Below are positions 52,088 to 62,000 of a DNA stretch of 64,000 nt, in pieces. Every line of letters starts with the position of its first letter. Within the stretch, counting starts at the first letter, position 1. The DNA is from Candidatus Obscuribacterales bacterium (GTDB taxonomy: Bacteria > Cyanobacteriota > Vampirovibrionia > Obscuribacterales > Obscuribacteraceae), in the NCBI GenBank assembly GCA_019746975.1, contig JAIERK010000013.1, positions 95,678-159,677 on the forward strand, read 5' to 3'. The notes under the pieces were generated by a model that was not told the origin of the DNA, made no database searches, and was given only the letters and a program-made list of their open reading frames with translations. A program made the translations under genes and the position numbers.

Positions 52088-52987
52088 CTACGAGCCATTA
52101 TGGATCTTTTTGATTATTGCGGTGGAGCATTTTGCGTGCGTTACTATGCGCGACGCCACGCTGCCTACAAGCGCATGTTCGACAAACTTATGCCCGCCAG
52201 CACCGGTGATGATTAATTGTGCATTGGCATGATCGGCATACCTCATCAACTCCCAGGAAGCCTCTCCTTGCACAAGGCGTGGTTCTGCATTTTCGATACC
52301 AGCGTCTTTGAGGATCTTCAGTGCCGCGGCCAAAATTGTCTCTCCCTCCATCTCCATGTTCTTTTGAACGGAGACGGCGACCTCCGCTGGTGAGAACATC
52401 GATACTAGAGGCGGTACTGATACTGCATGTAGTACCGTGACCTTGACTTTTCGTTCTGCCAATTTGAGTTGAGCGGCTCCGATCTTGAGGGCGTTGTCGG
52501 ATTCTTCCGATCCATCGACGCCGAAGATGACATGGGTGAGCTCGTCATGACCGCGGTGGTCTCTTAGCAAAAGCACTGTACCTGTCGTGAGCTTGACCAC
52601 TGAGCTGGATGTCGAACCCAAGAAAAAACGTTCGATGTTGGAATGCTGTCCAGGCGCGACCACTGTGACCGCCATCCCATCGTCTTTGGCTACGGTGGCA
52701 ATCATATGTTCAGGTGAGCCGGAGACTATCTCGGCAGTCACTTTGGCACCGGCCTCGGTCAATCTAATTTTAAGAGGCTCCAGAACTTCGCCCGCCTTTT
52801 TGTCGATCTGGTGAGCCCAGTCATCAGGAAAATCGGCCATGGAGGACACGACTCGTTCGTACGACGGCAATATTTCTTTTACAAAGAGCAGTTTTATATC
52901 CGATCCCTTGAGTGGCAAAATCCAACTGACATGCTCCGTGAGATCGTCATGGGGATGAGTAATGTCAACAGGTATCAAAACTTTCAT
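52088..52987 (-). CDS. Two-domain universal stress protein
   Basis: Protein of about 299 residues from ATG 52987 (AGGAAA upstream) with two UspA-like halves. The first starts MKVLIPVDITHPHDD and keeps VVAPGQHSNIERFFLGSTSS. The second starts VIFGVDGSEESDNALK and ends ITGAGGHKFVEHALVGSVAS, close to the G-x2-G-x9-G(S/T) ATP loop. The tandem arrangement is common in Usp proteins from stressed or anaerobic bacteria. Codons upstream of 52987 are open but look non-coding. Confidence 0.9.
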   Translation of the reverse strand: MKVLIPVDITHPHDDLTEHVSWILPLKGSDIKLLFVKEILPSYERVVSSMADFPDDWAHQIDKKAGEVLEPLKIRLTEAGAKVTAEIVSGSPEHMIATVAKDDGMAVTVVAPGQHSNIERFFLGSTSSSVVKLTTGTVLLLRDHRGHDELTHVIFGVDGSEESDNALKIGAAQLKLAERKVKVTVLHAVSVPPLVSMFSPAEVAVSVQKNMEMEGETILAAALKILKDAGIENAEPRLVQGEASWELMRYADHANAQLIITGAGGHKFVEHALVGSVASRIVTHAKCSTAIIKKIHNGS

Positions 52988-53228
52988 GTTATTTCCTGAA
53001 TGTGGGGATGGCTTGGTGAATGTCAAAAACGGCTCTAATTTCGGCTTTATTCTAGCGCGTCTAAAGATGCTCGTTGCCATACGCCCACACAAAGATCGGT
53101 AAACAGGTAAACTTGCAATCAATATCAAAGCCGCAATTGTCCGGTGTGCCGGGTAATATAGTGCTTCGGCATGATACTGCGCTTGGATGAGCGAGAAAGT
53201 GCAATCGGCCAGTTATGAGGTCAGGCGA

Positions 53229-53684
53229 ATGTTTGAGCCGTTTCTTCTGGAATGGAAATTTGCGCGCGGCTTGAGTCTGGACTTACTCTCGACGCTTTCC
53301 AAGGACGATCTGTCGTTCTCACCTGGCTTTGGAATGGGACCGTTCTGGAAGCAGTTTCGTCACATCGGCAGAGTTCAGGAAGACTACGTCTCTGCTGTCT
53401 TGACCGGAAAAGTTAGTTTCGGCAATAAATCAACGCATTCGAAAAGTCGTCTCACCCAGGACGATGTTAGAACTCATCTCTTTTCATGCGACGAGGAGAT
53501 GTTAAGGGTGCTTTCTATGACCGATTCTGAAACTCCTATCGACTGGTTCGGCGAATCGGTAAGGGCACAGGAGCACATGTGGCGACTGGTCGGACATGAA
53601 ACTTTTCATCACGGTCAATGGGTCATATACATGCGCGGACTTGATAAGAAGTTCCCTCCCAGTTGGTCAGCCTGGGGTTTTTAG
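53229..53684 (+). CDS. DinB-like (four-helix bundle) protein
   Basis: Protein of about 151 residues from ATG 53229 (GAGG 8 bases upstream); ATG 53187 is also open but has no ribosome site. Histidines fit the DinB/YfiT metal triad: FRHIGRVQEDY and GHETFHHGQWVIYMR. DinB-superfamily proteins are metal-binding bundles, often thiol-transferases using bacillithiol or mycothiol, but many have no known role. The substrate is unknown. Confidence 0.85.
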   Translation: MFEPFLLEWKFARGLSLDLLSTLSKDDLSFSPGFGMGPFWKQFRHIGRVQEDYVSAVLTGKVSFGNKSTHSKSRLTQDDVRTHLFSCDEEMLRVLSMTDSETPIDWFGESVRAQEHMWRLVGHETFHHGQWVIYMRGLDKKFPPSWSAWGF

Positions 53685-53756
53685 CGCGCCGCTTCGTTGT
53701 AGAATAATGCTTTTCTTTCGTGCCGGAAGGCATCAAGTTCGTATGGAGACGGATAA

Positions 53757-55052
53757 GTGATCGAGCGCTATACAAGACCGGAAATGGGAGCGATCTGGAC
53801 GGATGAAGCCAGGTTTCAGAACTGGCTGGAAGTGGAGATATCGGTCGTTGAGGCCCAGGTACAGTTAGGCACTGTTCCGGCCGAGGCACTTCGCGAGATA
53901 CGAGAAAAAGCCAGGTTCGATGTCAATCGAATCAAGGAGATCGAGCTGGAGGTCAAGCACGACGTTATTGCCTTTCTCACAAATGTCAATGAAAACGTTG
54001 GTGATGCTGGACGATATATCCACCGTGGTATGACGAGTTCTGACGTTATCGATACAGCACTTGCATTGAATATGCGCAAAGCCGGTCTGATGATTCAAGT
54101 CGGCCTCAATCGTCTGCACGACGCAATCTTGTTGCAAGCTCGCAAGCACAAACGTACGATCACGGTTGGCAGGTCTCATGGAATTCACGCCGAGCCTACG
54201 ACTTTCGGATTCAAATTGGCCGTCTGGCTGGAAGAGGTGCGGCGCCACCAGATACGGTTGCAGCAGGCAATCGACATGATTTCGGTAGGTAAGTTCAGCG
54301 GTGCCGTAGGCACATTTTCGAACATAACACCTGAGCTCGAAGAGCTGGCATGCAAGTTGTTGAAGTTGGTCCCGGCTCCGATCTCGACTCAAATCATTCA
54401 ACGCGATCGGCACGCCCAGTATCTTTTTACGCTTGCTCTCATCGGAAGCAGTCTCGATAAATTCGCTACCGAGATTCGTCATTTACAACGCACTGATGTA
54501 TTAGAAGCGGAAGAACCCTTCACCGTAGGACAAAAGGGCAGTTCCGCCATGCCTCATAAGCGCAATCCGGTAGGTTCCGAGAACATCTCAGGGTTAGCTC
54601 GCATTTTACGGGGTAATGCTCTTGCCGCGTTAGAAAATATTCCGCTATGGCACGAAAGAGACATCAGCCACAGTTCTGTAGAGCGCGTAATTTTGCCTGA
54701 TTCGACCATATTGATCGATTACATGTTGCATCGATTTGCCGGCATCATAGAGGATCTGGTTGTCTACCCTGACAACATGCTTCGCAACATGGATGTTTTT
54801 GGTGGTGTCATCTTCTCGCAAGCTGTTCTATTGAAATTGGTCGAAAAGGGATTGACCAGAGAAGAGTCCTACAAGCTTGTTCAATCCAATGCCCACGCTG
54901 CGTGGAATCAAAACGGTTCCAGCTTCAAAGAGAATTTGCTAAAGGATGAGAAGGTGATGTCTCTACTGACCAGGGATGAGGTTATTGCCTGTTTAAATCC
55001 AGAAACTTATTTGCAAAACGTCGAACTAGTATTTAACAGATTGGGTGTGTAG
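53757..55052 (+). CDS. purB: Adenylosuccinate lyase
   Basis: Protein of 431 residues starting at GTG 53757 (GGAG upstream), acting twice in purine synthesis. The fumarase-superfamily signature GQKGSSAMPHKRNPVGSENI holds the catalytic serine loop. HRGMTSSDVIDTALAL and GRSHGIHAEPTTFG carry substrate-binding His residues. Length is typical of the short bacterial form. It ends 2 bases before malQ, so the two are co-transcribed, although their pathways differ. Confidence 0.97.
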   Translation: MIERYTRPEMGAIWTDEARFQNWLEVEISVVEAQVQLGTVPAEALREIREKARFDVNRIKEIELEVKHDVIAFLTNVNENVGDAGRYIHRGMTSSDVIDTALALNMRKAGLMIQVGLNRLHDAILLQARKHKRTITVGRSHGIHAEPTTFGFKLAVWLEEVRRHQIRLQQAIDMISVGKFSGAVGTFSNITPELEELACKLLKLVPAPISTQIIQRDRHAQYLFTLALIGSSLDKFATEIRHLQRTDVLEAEEPFTVGQKGSSAMPHKRNPVGSENISGLARILRGNALAALENIPLWHERDISHSSVERVILPDSTILIDYMLHRFAGIIEDLVVYPDNMLRNMDVFGGVIFSQAVLLKLVEKGLTREESYKLVQSNAHAAWNQNGSSFKENLLKDEKVMSLLTRDEVIACLNPETYLQNVELVFNRLGV

Positions 55053-55054
55053 CA

Positions 55055-56791
55055 ATGGCGATTAATCCGGACGTAAAACTAGCTGGGGTCATGATTCCGG
55101 TATTTGCACTCAGACGAGACGGCGATCTCGGAATCGGCGATACGATGGCCATGATAGGCGCGATTGAGTTTTGCGCGCGTAACTCGATCACAGTGCTGCA
55201 AACGCTTCCGATCAATGAAACCAGCGGTGACAACAGCCCCTACAATGCGATAAGTTCTGTGTCGTTAGAACCATCTTTGTTGACCATGATACCGGAGATG
55301 GTGCCCGGCTTGAAGACCGAGTGTGTTGATGAGGAGCGCTCTGCGATTGGTATCGAATCCGGTGCCGAGCGTATCGAATACGACAAGGTGCGAGCGCTTA
55401 AGTTGCGTCTCCTCCGCCTTGCATTTGAAAGCTTCCGTCAATCCAGTGATCGATTCGGACGCGAGCTCGAAGAGTTCAAAGCCTTCAAGGAGCACCATAG
55501 AGAGTGGCTCACGCCGTATTCGCTGTTCCGAACAATAATGGATGAGCATGGCGGCAACCCTTGTTGGACTATGTGGGACGAGAAGTTACGGACTGTTGAA
55601 GGTGCCGAGAAATGGCTTGCCGCGCATGAATCCGGTCAGCAATTGCGTGATGCACGGGACTTCTGGTCTTACATCCAGTGGGTGGCGTACAGGCAATGGG
55701 GCGCGGTCAAAAAGCATGCCGACCAGTTCGGTGTTCGTTTGATGGGTGATATTCCATTTGGTGTCAGTCGTTACAGCGCTGACGTCTGGTCGAATCCGCA
55801 GCTATTTGATCTTGACTGGTCGGGAGGTGCCCCGCCTGAGCCCGAATTCTCTGCAGACCCCTTTACGAAAAAGTGGGGGCAGAACTGGGGGATTCCAATT
55901 TACGATTGGCAAGCTAACGAAAAAGAAGAGTTTCGATGGTGGAAGCAGCGGGTGCGACGACTGCTCGATCATTTTCATGATTACAGAATCGACCACGTTC
56001 TCGGCTTCTTTAGAGTCTATGGCTTTCCCTGGATACCGGAGAGAAATAACGAATTTCTCGAACTCACGGAAGAGGAAGCTGAGGAGCTCACTGGGGGACT
56101 TCTGCCGCAATTCCTTCCACGGTCAGATGAGCTGGAGGAGGATGCAGAGCAGAATTGCCAGGAAGGAAGCAAAATTCTACAGGTACTCAGTGATACCGCT
56201 GGTGATTGCAAAATTGTAGCCGAAGATCTTGGGATCATTATTCCGGACTATCTGAGACCAGCAATTCATGAGATGGGAATGGCGGGTTTTGCGATTCCGA
56301 TTTTTGAAAGAGTTGAAGAAACCCGTGAGTTCAAACCAATGATTGAGCTGCATCCATTGTCACTTGCTACCTATGCTACTCACGACCATCAGCCGATCGC
56401 AGCCTACTATCAAGGGTTAGTGGAATGGTGGCACGGTGAGGATGGCCGCGAAGGCTGGCTTGAGGTTCAGCGACTGATGCGATTGCTCGGACTAGACGAA
56501 GATGAGCCGCCGAATGAGTTCAATGACAGTCTTCATGCCGCTTTTGTTGAAAAGCTTTTTGAGAGTCCTTGTTGGCTTGCAGTTTTCATGATTACTGATC
56601 TCCTGGCAACGGCTGAGCGATTCAATCAGCCCGGCATGTCCGGTGAGGCTTGCTGGACTGAGCGCCTTGCGATGAAACTGAGCGACTTTGAGGCCGATCC
56701 GGTCTTTGGTGCACGAATCAAGCGATTCAAAGAAGGCATACGCAGTAACGGTCGCGTATCGACAACGTCCAAAGTGTTCACCGGCGGCTAA
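55055..56791 (+). CDS. malQ: 4-alpha-glucanotransferase (GH77)
   Basis: Protein of 578 residues that moves alpha-1,4-glucan segments in glycogen or maltodextrin metabolism. GH77 blocks are clear: NSPYNAISSVSLEP, QWVAYRQWGAVKKHA, GDIPFGVSRYSADVWSNP (nucleophile-region Asp), GAPPEPEF, WGIPIYDW, DYRIDHVLGFFR and IVAEDLGIIIPD (acid-base Glu). Length is normal. The start is 2 bases after the purB stop. Confidence 0.95.
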   Translation: MAINPDVKLAGVMIPVFALRRDGDLGIGDTMAMIGAIEFCARNSITVLQTLPINETSGDNSPYNAISSVSLEPSLLTMIPEMVPGLKTECVDEERSAIGIESGAERIEYDKVRALKLRLLRLAFESFRQSSDRFGRELEEFKAFKEHHREWLTPYSLFRTIMDEHGGNPCWTMWDEKLRTVEGAEKWLAAHESGQQLRDARDFWSYIQWVAYRQWGAVKKHADQFGVRLMGDIPFGVSRYSADVWSNPQLFDLDWSGGAPPEPEFSADPFTKKWGQNWGIPIYDWQANEKEEFRWWKQRVRRLLDHFHDYRIDHVLGFFRVYGFPWIPERNNEFLELTEEEAEELTGGLLPQFLPRSDELEEDAEQNCQEGSKILQVLSDTAGDCKIVAEDLGIIIPDYLRPAIHEMGMAGFAIPIFERVEETREFKPMIELHPLSLATYATHDHQPIAAYYQGLVEWWHGEDGREGWLEVQRLMRLLGLDEDEPPNEFNDSLHAAFVEKLFESPCWLAVFMITDLLATAERFNQPGMSGEACWTERLAMKLSDFEADPVFGARIKRFKEGIRSNGRVSTTSKVFTGG

Positions 56792-56799
56792 AGATTTCA

Positions 56800-56852
56800 G
56801 GGGAGAACCAAAGCGCATTCGGTTTAAATCCCCTGCAAAAGCCGGTTCTTTT
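56800..56852 (+). promoter_or_regulatory. Alternative-pairing hairpin after malQ
   Basis: GGGGA (56800-56804) with TCCCC (56829-56833) and AACC/GGTT inside form one hairpin. AGAACC (56804-56809) can instead pair with GGTTCT (56844-56849) followed by TTT. It may be a terminator for purB-malQ or a leader switch for the gene at 57082. Pattern only. Confidence 0.3.
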
Positions 56853-57081
56853 CCACAACTCCGAGAGGACAGTGTCGCTAGGCAAGGGCTCAACGCCCGT
56901 GGGTGCTCGGTGCAGGGCGTTAGAATTGTTGAAAGTGCGTTCTGCGCCACCTTCGGGCTTTCTTGTCTGACTAGCGTTTTAATCAAACTTGTGGCGGTAT
57001 GATCATTTCACACACCACCAAATTCAAAACTTTGTTATAGTGCTTTGTTAGTTTTGAAGGTAACGAGGGTTTCAGCGGTAG

Positions 57082-58020
57082 ATGCTTCCGGCATTCTTGA
57101 TTAGAGCAGCTGTGGATTACGTCCGGCACAGCGATGACTTGAAAGATTCCAACCCATATTCACGCTGCGAAGAGATTCTCAATGTGGCGAGCCAGCTCTG
57201 GGTGGAGAAGATCGGTCGAGTCGACCGCTCCCTTATCGAAGTTGCCGCGGTCACTGCCTACTGGGAAGAGTTTTTCCACGCTGAAGATCCGCTCCACGAT
57301 GAAAGAGAGTGGCGAGAAGGCTTAGCCAAGCGCTCCTCGAACTATGACTCTTTCGAAGAGTGGCAGGAGTGGTTCAAAAAGAGCTATGCGCAGGTCTACC
57401 AGGACAACAATATCTGGACGAGCGTATTGATGACTTCTTGGGCGCATACCCACCAGTATCAGCTCATGTACAACGACCGTGAATGGGACTTCCGTCCGTC
57501 CAAGTCTTACGTGCCGACATCGCAGATGTGGCGTCTCGAAAACCACATCTCTACTGTATCTCAGGTCCTCGGAGATTGCTGGCGTGACGAGCTCAGGGCC
57601 TATTCCGACAGCGGGTTCAAGGTCGAAGAGGAATCTATGCACTACCTGGGACGCATCGAGTGCCTGGGATTCGACGTTCACAAGCATATCGTTCATTGGC
57701 CGGTACGCGCCAATCAAGAGTCCGAGCTGGTTGATGTCGGCGAGATGGTAGCTGATGTAGTCCTACCGGTCGGAGATAGTTGGTATCGTCATCCCGACAA
57801 TGTGATTTTCGCTCATGACCATGTCGATGTAACCGCGCTGATTAACCGCGCCAAGTACGTATTCGGCAGCAAGCGTCGCATAATGGAGCTCCGTGTCGAT
57901 AACCAGCCGCAGAGAGCCCGCCAACAAGCATCCGCCGAGGGATGGCTCGTGCCGGACGAAAGTGAGAACCAGGAAGTGATCGAAATCAACATGCCGCTTC
58001 AGGATAGCTTCATCAAGTAG
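57082..58020 (+). CDS. Trp-rich protein of unknown function
   Basis: Protein of 312 residues, soluble by sequence, with no signal peptide or membrane segment. It is rich in Trp, Glu, Asp and His (AVTAYWEEFFHAEDP, EEWQEWFKKSYAQV, TSWAHTHQYQLMYNDREWDF) and ends with an acidic tail. Codon use matches its neighbours. The balance of aromatic and acidic residues suggests a folded globular protein. No family is recognised. It stands alone, 290 bases after malQ and convergent with rsmG. Confidence 0.75.
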   Translation: MLPAFLIRAAVDYVRHSDDLKDSNPYSRCEEILNVASQLWVEKIGRVDRSLIEVAAVTAYWEEFFHAEDPLHDEREWREGLAKRSSNYDSFEEWQEWFKKSYAQVYQDNNIWTSVLMTSWAHTHQYQLMYNDREWDFRPSKSYVPTSQMWRLENHISTVSQVLGDCWRDELRAYSDSGFKVEEESMHYLGRIECLGFDVHKHIVHWPVRANQESELVDVGEMVADVVLPVGDSWYRHPDNVIFAHDHVDVTALINRAKYVFGSKRRIMELRVDNQPQRARQQASAEGWLVPDESENQEVIEINMPLQDSFIK

Positions 58021-58098
58021 TCCGAGAGAGTTGCTTGCGCTGGTCCACATTGAGATGTAGTTTTGGCCTGGCGTCAGTCAAACCTCGACTTTGACGAG

Positions 58099-58857
58099 TT
58101 ACTTCCAGTGCCCGATAATCTCGACCCAGGTTCTCGGATAATTATCAGAAGTTACTTTTTGTTTTTCAATGCTTACGATGACGTGCTCTTTCTCCGATAC
58201 TTGAATAGGCGGCGTAATCAATTCAGCAGATGCCGCTCCCATTGGCTTTAGAAGGCTTTTTAGATCCTCCAACTCGGCTTCGCACTGGTTGGTCGATTTA
58301 AGACACAGAAGCCGCCCGCCCACCTTAAGCAATGGCATGGCCAGCTCGCTCACGAGGCCCAGGTGTCCAACTGCGCGTGATGTTACCACATCGAACGTCG
58401 CTCTCCGTGCGCCTCTTGCTTCTTTCTCCGCCCGTCCGGTAACAACGGAAACCCTGTCCTGGAGCTTGAGTTCGTCGACCATCATTTGGAGAAATCTGGT
58501 CTTTTTGGCTACGGAGTCCAGTAGGAAAACATCGTAGTCTTCCAGTGCGATTGCCAGGATCAACCCAGGAAGCCCTGCGCCGCTGCCGATGTCGAGCAGA
58601 TTTCGGTGCTTTACCCAGTCGCTAGTTGGACCTTCTGCACTGCCGCCCGTGAGAATATCGGCGACCGCCAGGCAGTCCAGTACGTGCCTCTTAACGACAT
58701 TGACCGGGTCTGCATTAGACACCAAGTTAACTTTCTGGTTATAGGAATGAAGGGCTTCCAGGTACTTCTGAAAGCGTTCAATCATGGTTCCTGTGAGGGC
58801 AAATGAAAAGGCCTTGGACTCTTCCTCGAGAATCTTTATGGCTTCGGATGAATTCAA
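58099..58857 (-). CDS. rsmG: 16S rRNA m7G527 methyltransferase
   Basis: Protein of 252 residues. The SAM-binding motif is NLLDIGSGAGLPGLILAI (about 84-101). VKRHVLDCLAV, RAEKEAR and TSRAVGHLGLVSELAMPLLK are typical of RsmG/GidB, which methylates G527 of 16S rRNA. Length is slightly above the usual 210-240 because of an insert near GGSAEGPTSD. Its usual neighbours mnmG, parA and parB are not seen. Confidence 0.95.
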   Translation of the reverse strand: MNSSEAIKILEEESKAFSFALTGTMIERFQKYLEALHSYNQKVNLVSNADPVNVVKRHVLDCLAVADILTGGSAEGPTSDWVKHRNLLDIGSGAGLPGLILAIALEDYDVFLLDSVAKKTRFLQMMVDELKLQDRVSVVTGRAEKEARGARRATFDVVTSRAVGHLGLVSELAMPLLKVGGRLLCLKSTNQCEAELEDLKSLLKPMGAASAELITPPIQVSEKEHVIVSIEKQKVTSDNYPRTWVEIIGHWK

Positions 58858-59023
58858 TGTGATCCTCGTCTTTCAGATAAAACATGCGCGACAACGTCTA
58901 TATTTTGCCTATTTATATATTCGTTTTCAAAAAGGTGTTAATGTCTAATGAAAAATGTCAATAAAGTTGGTGATGAGGAGATGGCACGTCCTCACAGCTT
59001 AGCAACTGACCAAATCCACCTAC

Positions 59024-62000
59024 ATGAGTCCACGTGCGTTTCAGACAATCATTGTAGCCTCCATGGGCTCCAAGGACAGGCTTGAATTAGAAAGCAAGGT
59101 TCTTGCAGCCGCGTTGAAGCAAAGTCACGCACGAGGCGACACTTCGGGAGTTAGTTTAGCTCACCGTCAGATCTTCATGCTTTTGCGGGCTCAGCAGGCC
59201 GAAAGCGGCGATTCGGCGCTCTCTGCTGCCAGGGGAAGCTCCGATGCTTCGACCACCGTGACCGGCCTGCCGGCTCAGGCTCAAGCTCAAGCTCAAGCTC
59301 AAACGCAGCCGGACGAGGACCTGATGCCTCCGGAGCCTCCGGAGCAAGAGGTCGAGGACGTCGAAGAGGAAGATGTCAAAGGTATAAAGCGCAAGCGCGT
59401 CATGCCTAATATCGTCTGGACCGAAGAAGAGGAGGCGCCGGGCGACTCTAATGAGGACGCGAACGCCGTTGAGCAGCCTGTCGAGGCCGCTGCCGAGTTG
59501 GGCGACATCCATACGGCTCCGGAAGAGGTCGTGGAGCAGCCCTCGCATACAGATTTGGGCACTCCGTCTATCGATCTGACGCCGGATAACCAGGAAATTA
59601 CGCGATTTGACCTGAATTTGCTCACTACTGAGAGCCCGTTTGCTGAGGAATATGATGGTGAGAAGCCGACCTTTGACGCCTATGGCATCCTCAATGTCGA
59701 CCAGATTGCCAGTTTCGAAGAGATTCACCGTGCTTTTCTTTTTTTAGTCCGCCGGACTCTTTTGCAGCTAAAGAAGGCCAAGCGCAAGCAGCGTCGGCCG
59801 CTACTGGATGACTTGCAGAATCTCTGGATAGCCCACGATATCTTGAGCGATCCGGTGACGCGAACCGATTTCGATTTCCGCATTCTGGGGTTAAGAGGCG
59901 CTCCAGATGTGATGATTCATACTGCTCCTGAAGACAAAGAGGAGTCATCGATCACGACGAGAACCCCGCTCCGTATCGGGGAATTGATGCAGTGCGCGGG
60001 ATTGTTGGAGCAAACCGAGCTGGAAATCGCTGCCGACATGCACAAAGCAATGCCTGAGATGCTGTTTGGCGCCTTCCTGGTCAAGCAAGGATTTATTTCA
60101 GATGAAGATCTGACCCAGGTGCTTGTCGGTCAGAGGTTGTTGAAAAACGGTAGCATGACCGTCGGTCACTATCAGCTTTGCATGAAACGCTGGCGAGAGG
60201 ACCAGACACCAATCGAAACTACGGCGGTCTCTGAAGGGCTTGTAACTCAGTCTGAGATGGAGCGCATCTCCATGAGCGGCATTCAGGACCCCTCCGGGTC
60301 ACAGCCGCGTATCAACGCCGAGGAAGCTGCAAAACGCAATCTCAGCGTCGGTCATGCGGTGCCGCTCTGGAAAGATCAGCTTGATTGGTCGGAACCAGAG
60401 GTGGTGGCACGTAAAGAAGAAGACTTTGACGACTATGAGCGACGCCCGATCGAGTCTTCGCTCGATATTGAGGGCATAACAGACACCGCACCCAAAGATG
60501 GCACCAAGAAGTCTTTGCGTCGTTTGATGGAAGGCATTCAATCACAGGAGCAATCGGACGACTCGCCGAAAGCCCTGAAGAGGGTCCTTACAGGCACCGC
60601 TGACTTTCCTCCGGTGACGCTGCCTGGACCTGAAGATCGTGAGAAGGCGAAGCGTGGGCAATCTGAGACTCTACCACTTCCAACCAAGCCAGCCATCATC
60701 AGAGCCAGTGGGCCTGCGCCGGCAATGTTTCTCAACTGGCCTCCCACCAATCACAATTTGGTGCCATTGCCAGTAGTAGCACCGTCGGTGTTGTCTCTAT
60801 CTGACGTCGGCTCTTCGTCTGAAGTATCATCACCGTCCGATTTGTCATTGCAAGCTGAGGAGGTGCCACCGTCTGAGGCCTCTTCGCAGTCGGAGGTATT
60901 GGAACAATCCGACGCCCAATCCGAAGCGTCGACGCAGTCTGCCGAATCGGAGCAAACCGATATACCGTCTCCGACTCTTGATGCTGTTGAACCCCAAGCC
61001 GAAGCGAGCGAAGAAACGAATGTCGTCGACGACATTGTCGACGACAGCGTCGACGACAGCATCGCATCCGAGATCGAAGAGACCGCTGCCATAGCGGTAC
61101 TTGAGAAGACCGTTCGAGCGGAGCCGTCTGGTTCTGCCGACTTTGGCGAAGTCGATTACGATGATGAGGACGAATCTGTCAGTGAAATAGATTACCTTGA
61201 CTATGCGGGAGTCGCAAGCGAAATCGAGAAAATGGCGCAGGAGGGTGACCAGAAAGAAGAGGCTGGTCCGCTGGATTTTAGTGCGGAGAGCACTACCGAT
61301 AGTGGCGAAGATCAATCGGAGCTTTTGAAGGTGCTTGACGAGGCGTTCGATGGAATACTCGTTAGAGAGCCGCGAGATAAGACGATCACGCAGGATAACC
61401 TCCAGCAACCCGATGGCTATGAGACCGGCGAAACTGCTGCCTATGGTGGTCTGGACGACGAGTCGTTATTGATAGACGAAGAAGAGCCTCTGGAGGCAGA
61501 AAACTCAGAAACCGAGTCAGAGACAGAGCCAGAATCAGAATCAGAGAAGGCGCCTGGTGCGGATAGCGAGTGTTACGAGGATGAGTCATCCGATACGCTC
61601 AGCTTCGAACAAGACGAAGGCGGTGACTTCTATGACGACGAAGACGACGTTGCCATCGACGAGGTGGACCAGGAAGGAACAATAGAGCTTCCTTCCGAAC
61701 GAGTTAAGGAAATCTTGATGGCGAGCTCCATGCCTGAGCCGGTCGCGAAAAAGGGCTCCCGCTATGAGTCTCGGATCCAAGAGATTCAATCGATGTGCGA
61801 AGAAGAAGCGACTATAGAGTTGGAAGCGGCCCTTGCCGCGATGCAGGTCGACAACCTTTCTGATAGATCCTCTAGCGTCCAGGAGCGAGAGTCGGACGAA
61901 GAAGATGAATTGACTGGTACGGATACTGCTACAGACATATCTTCGTTAAAAGGCACGATCTCAATGGACATGCCGGTGATCAATATGACTGAAGGCGGGC

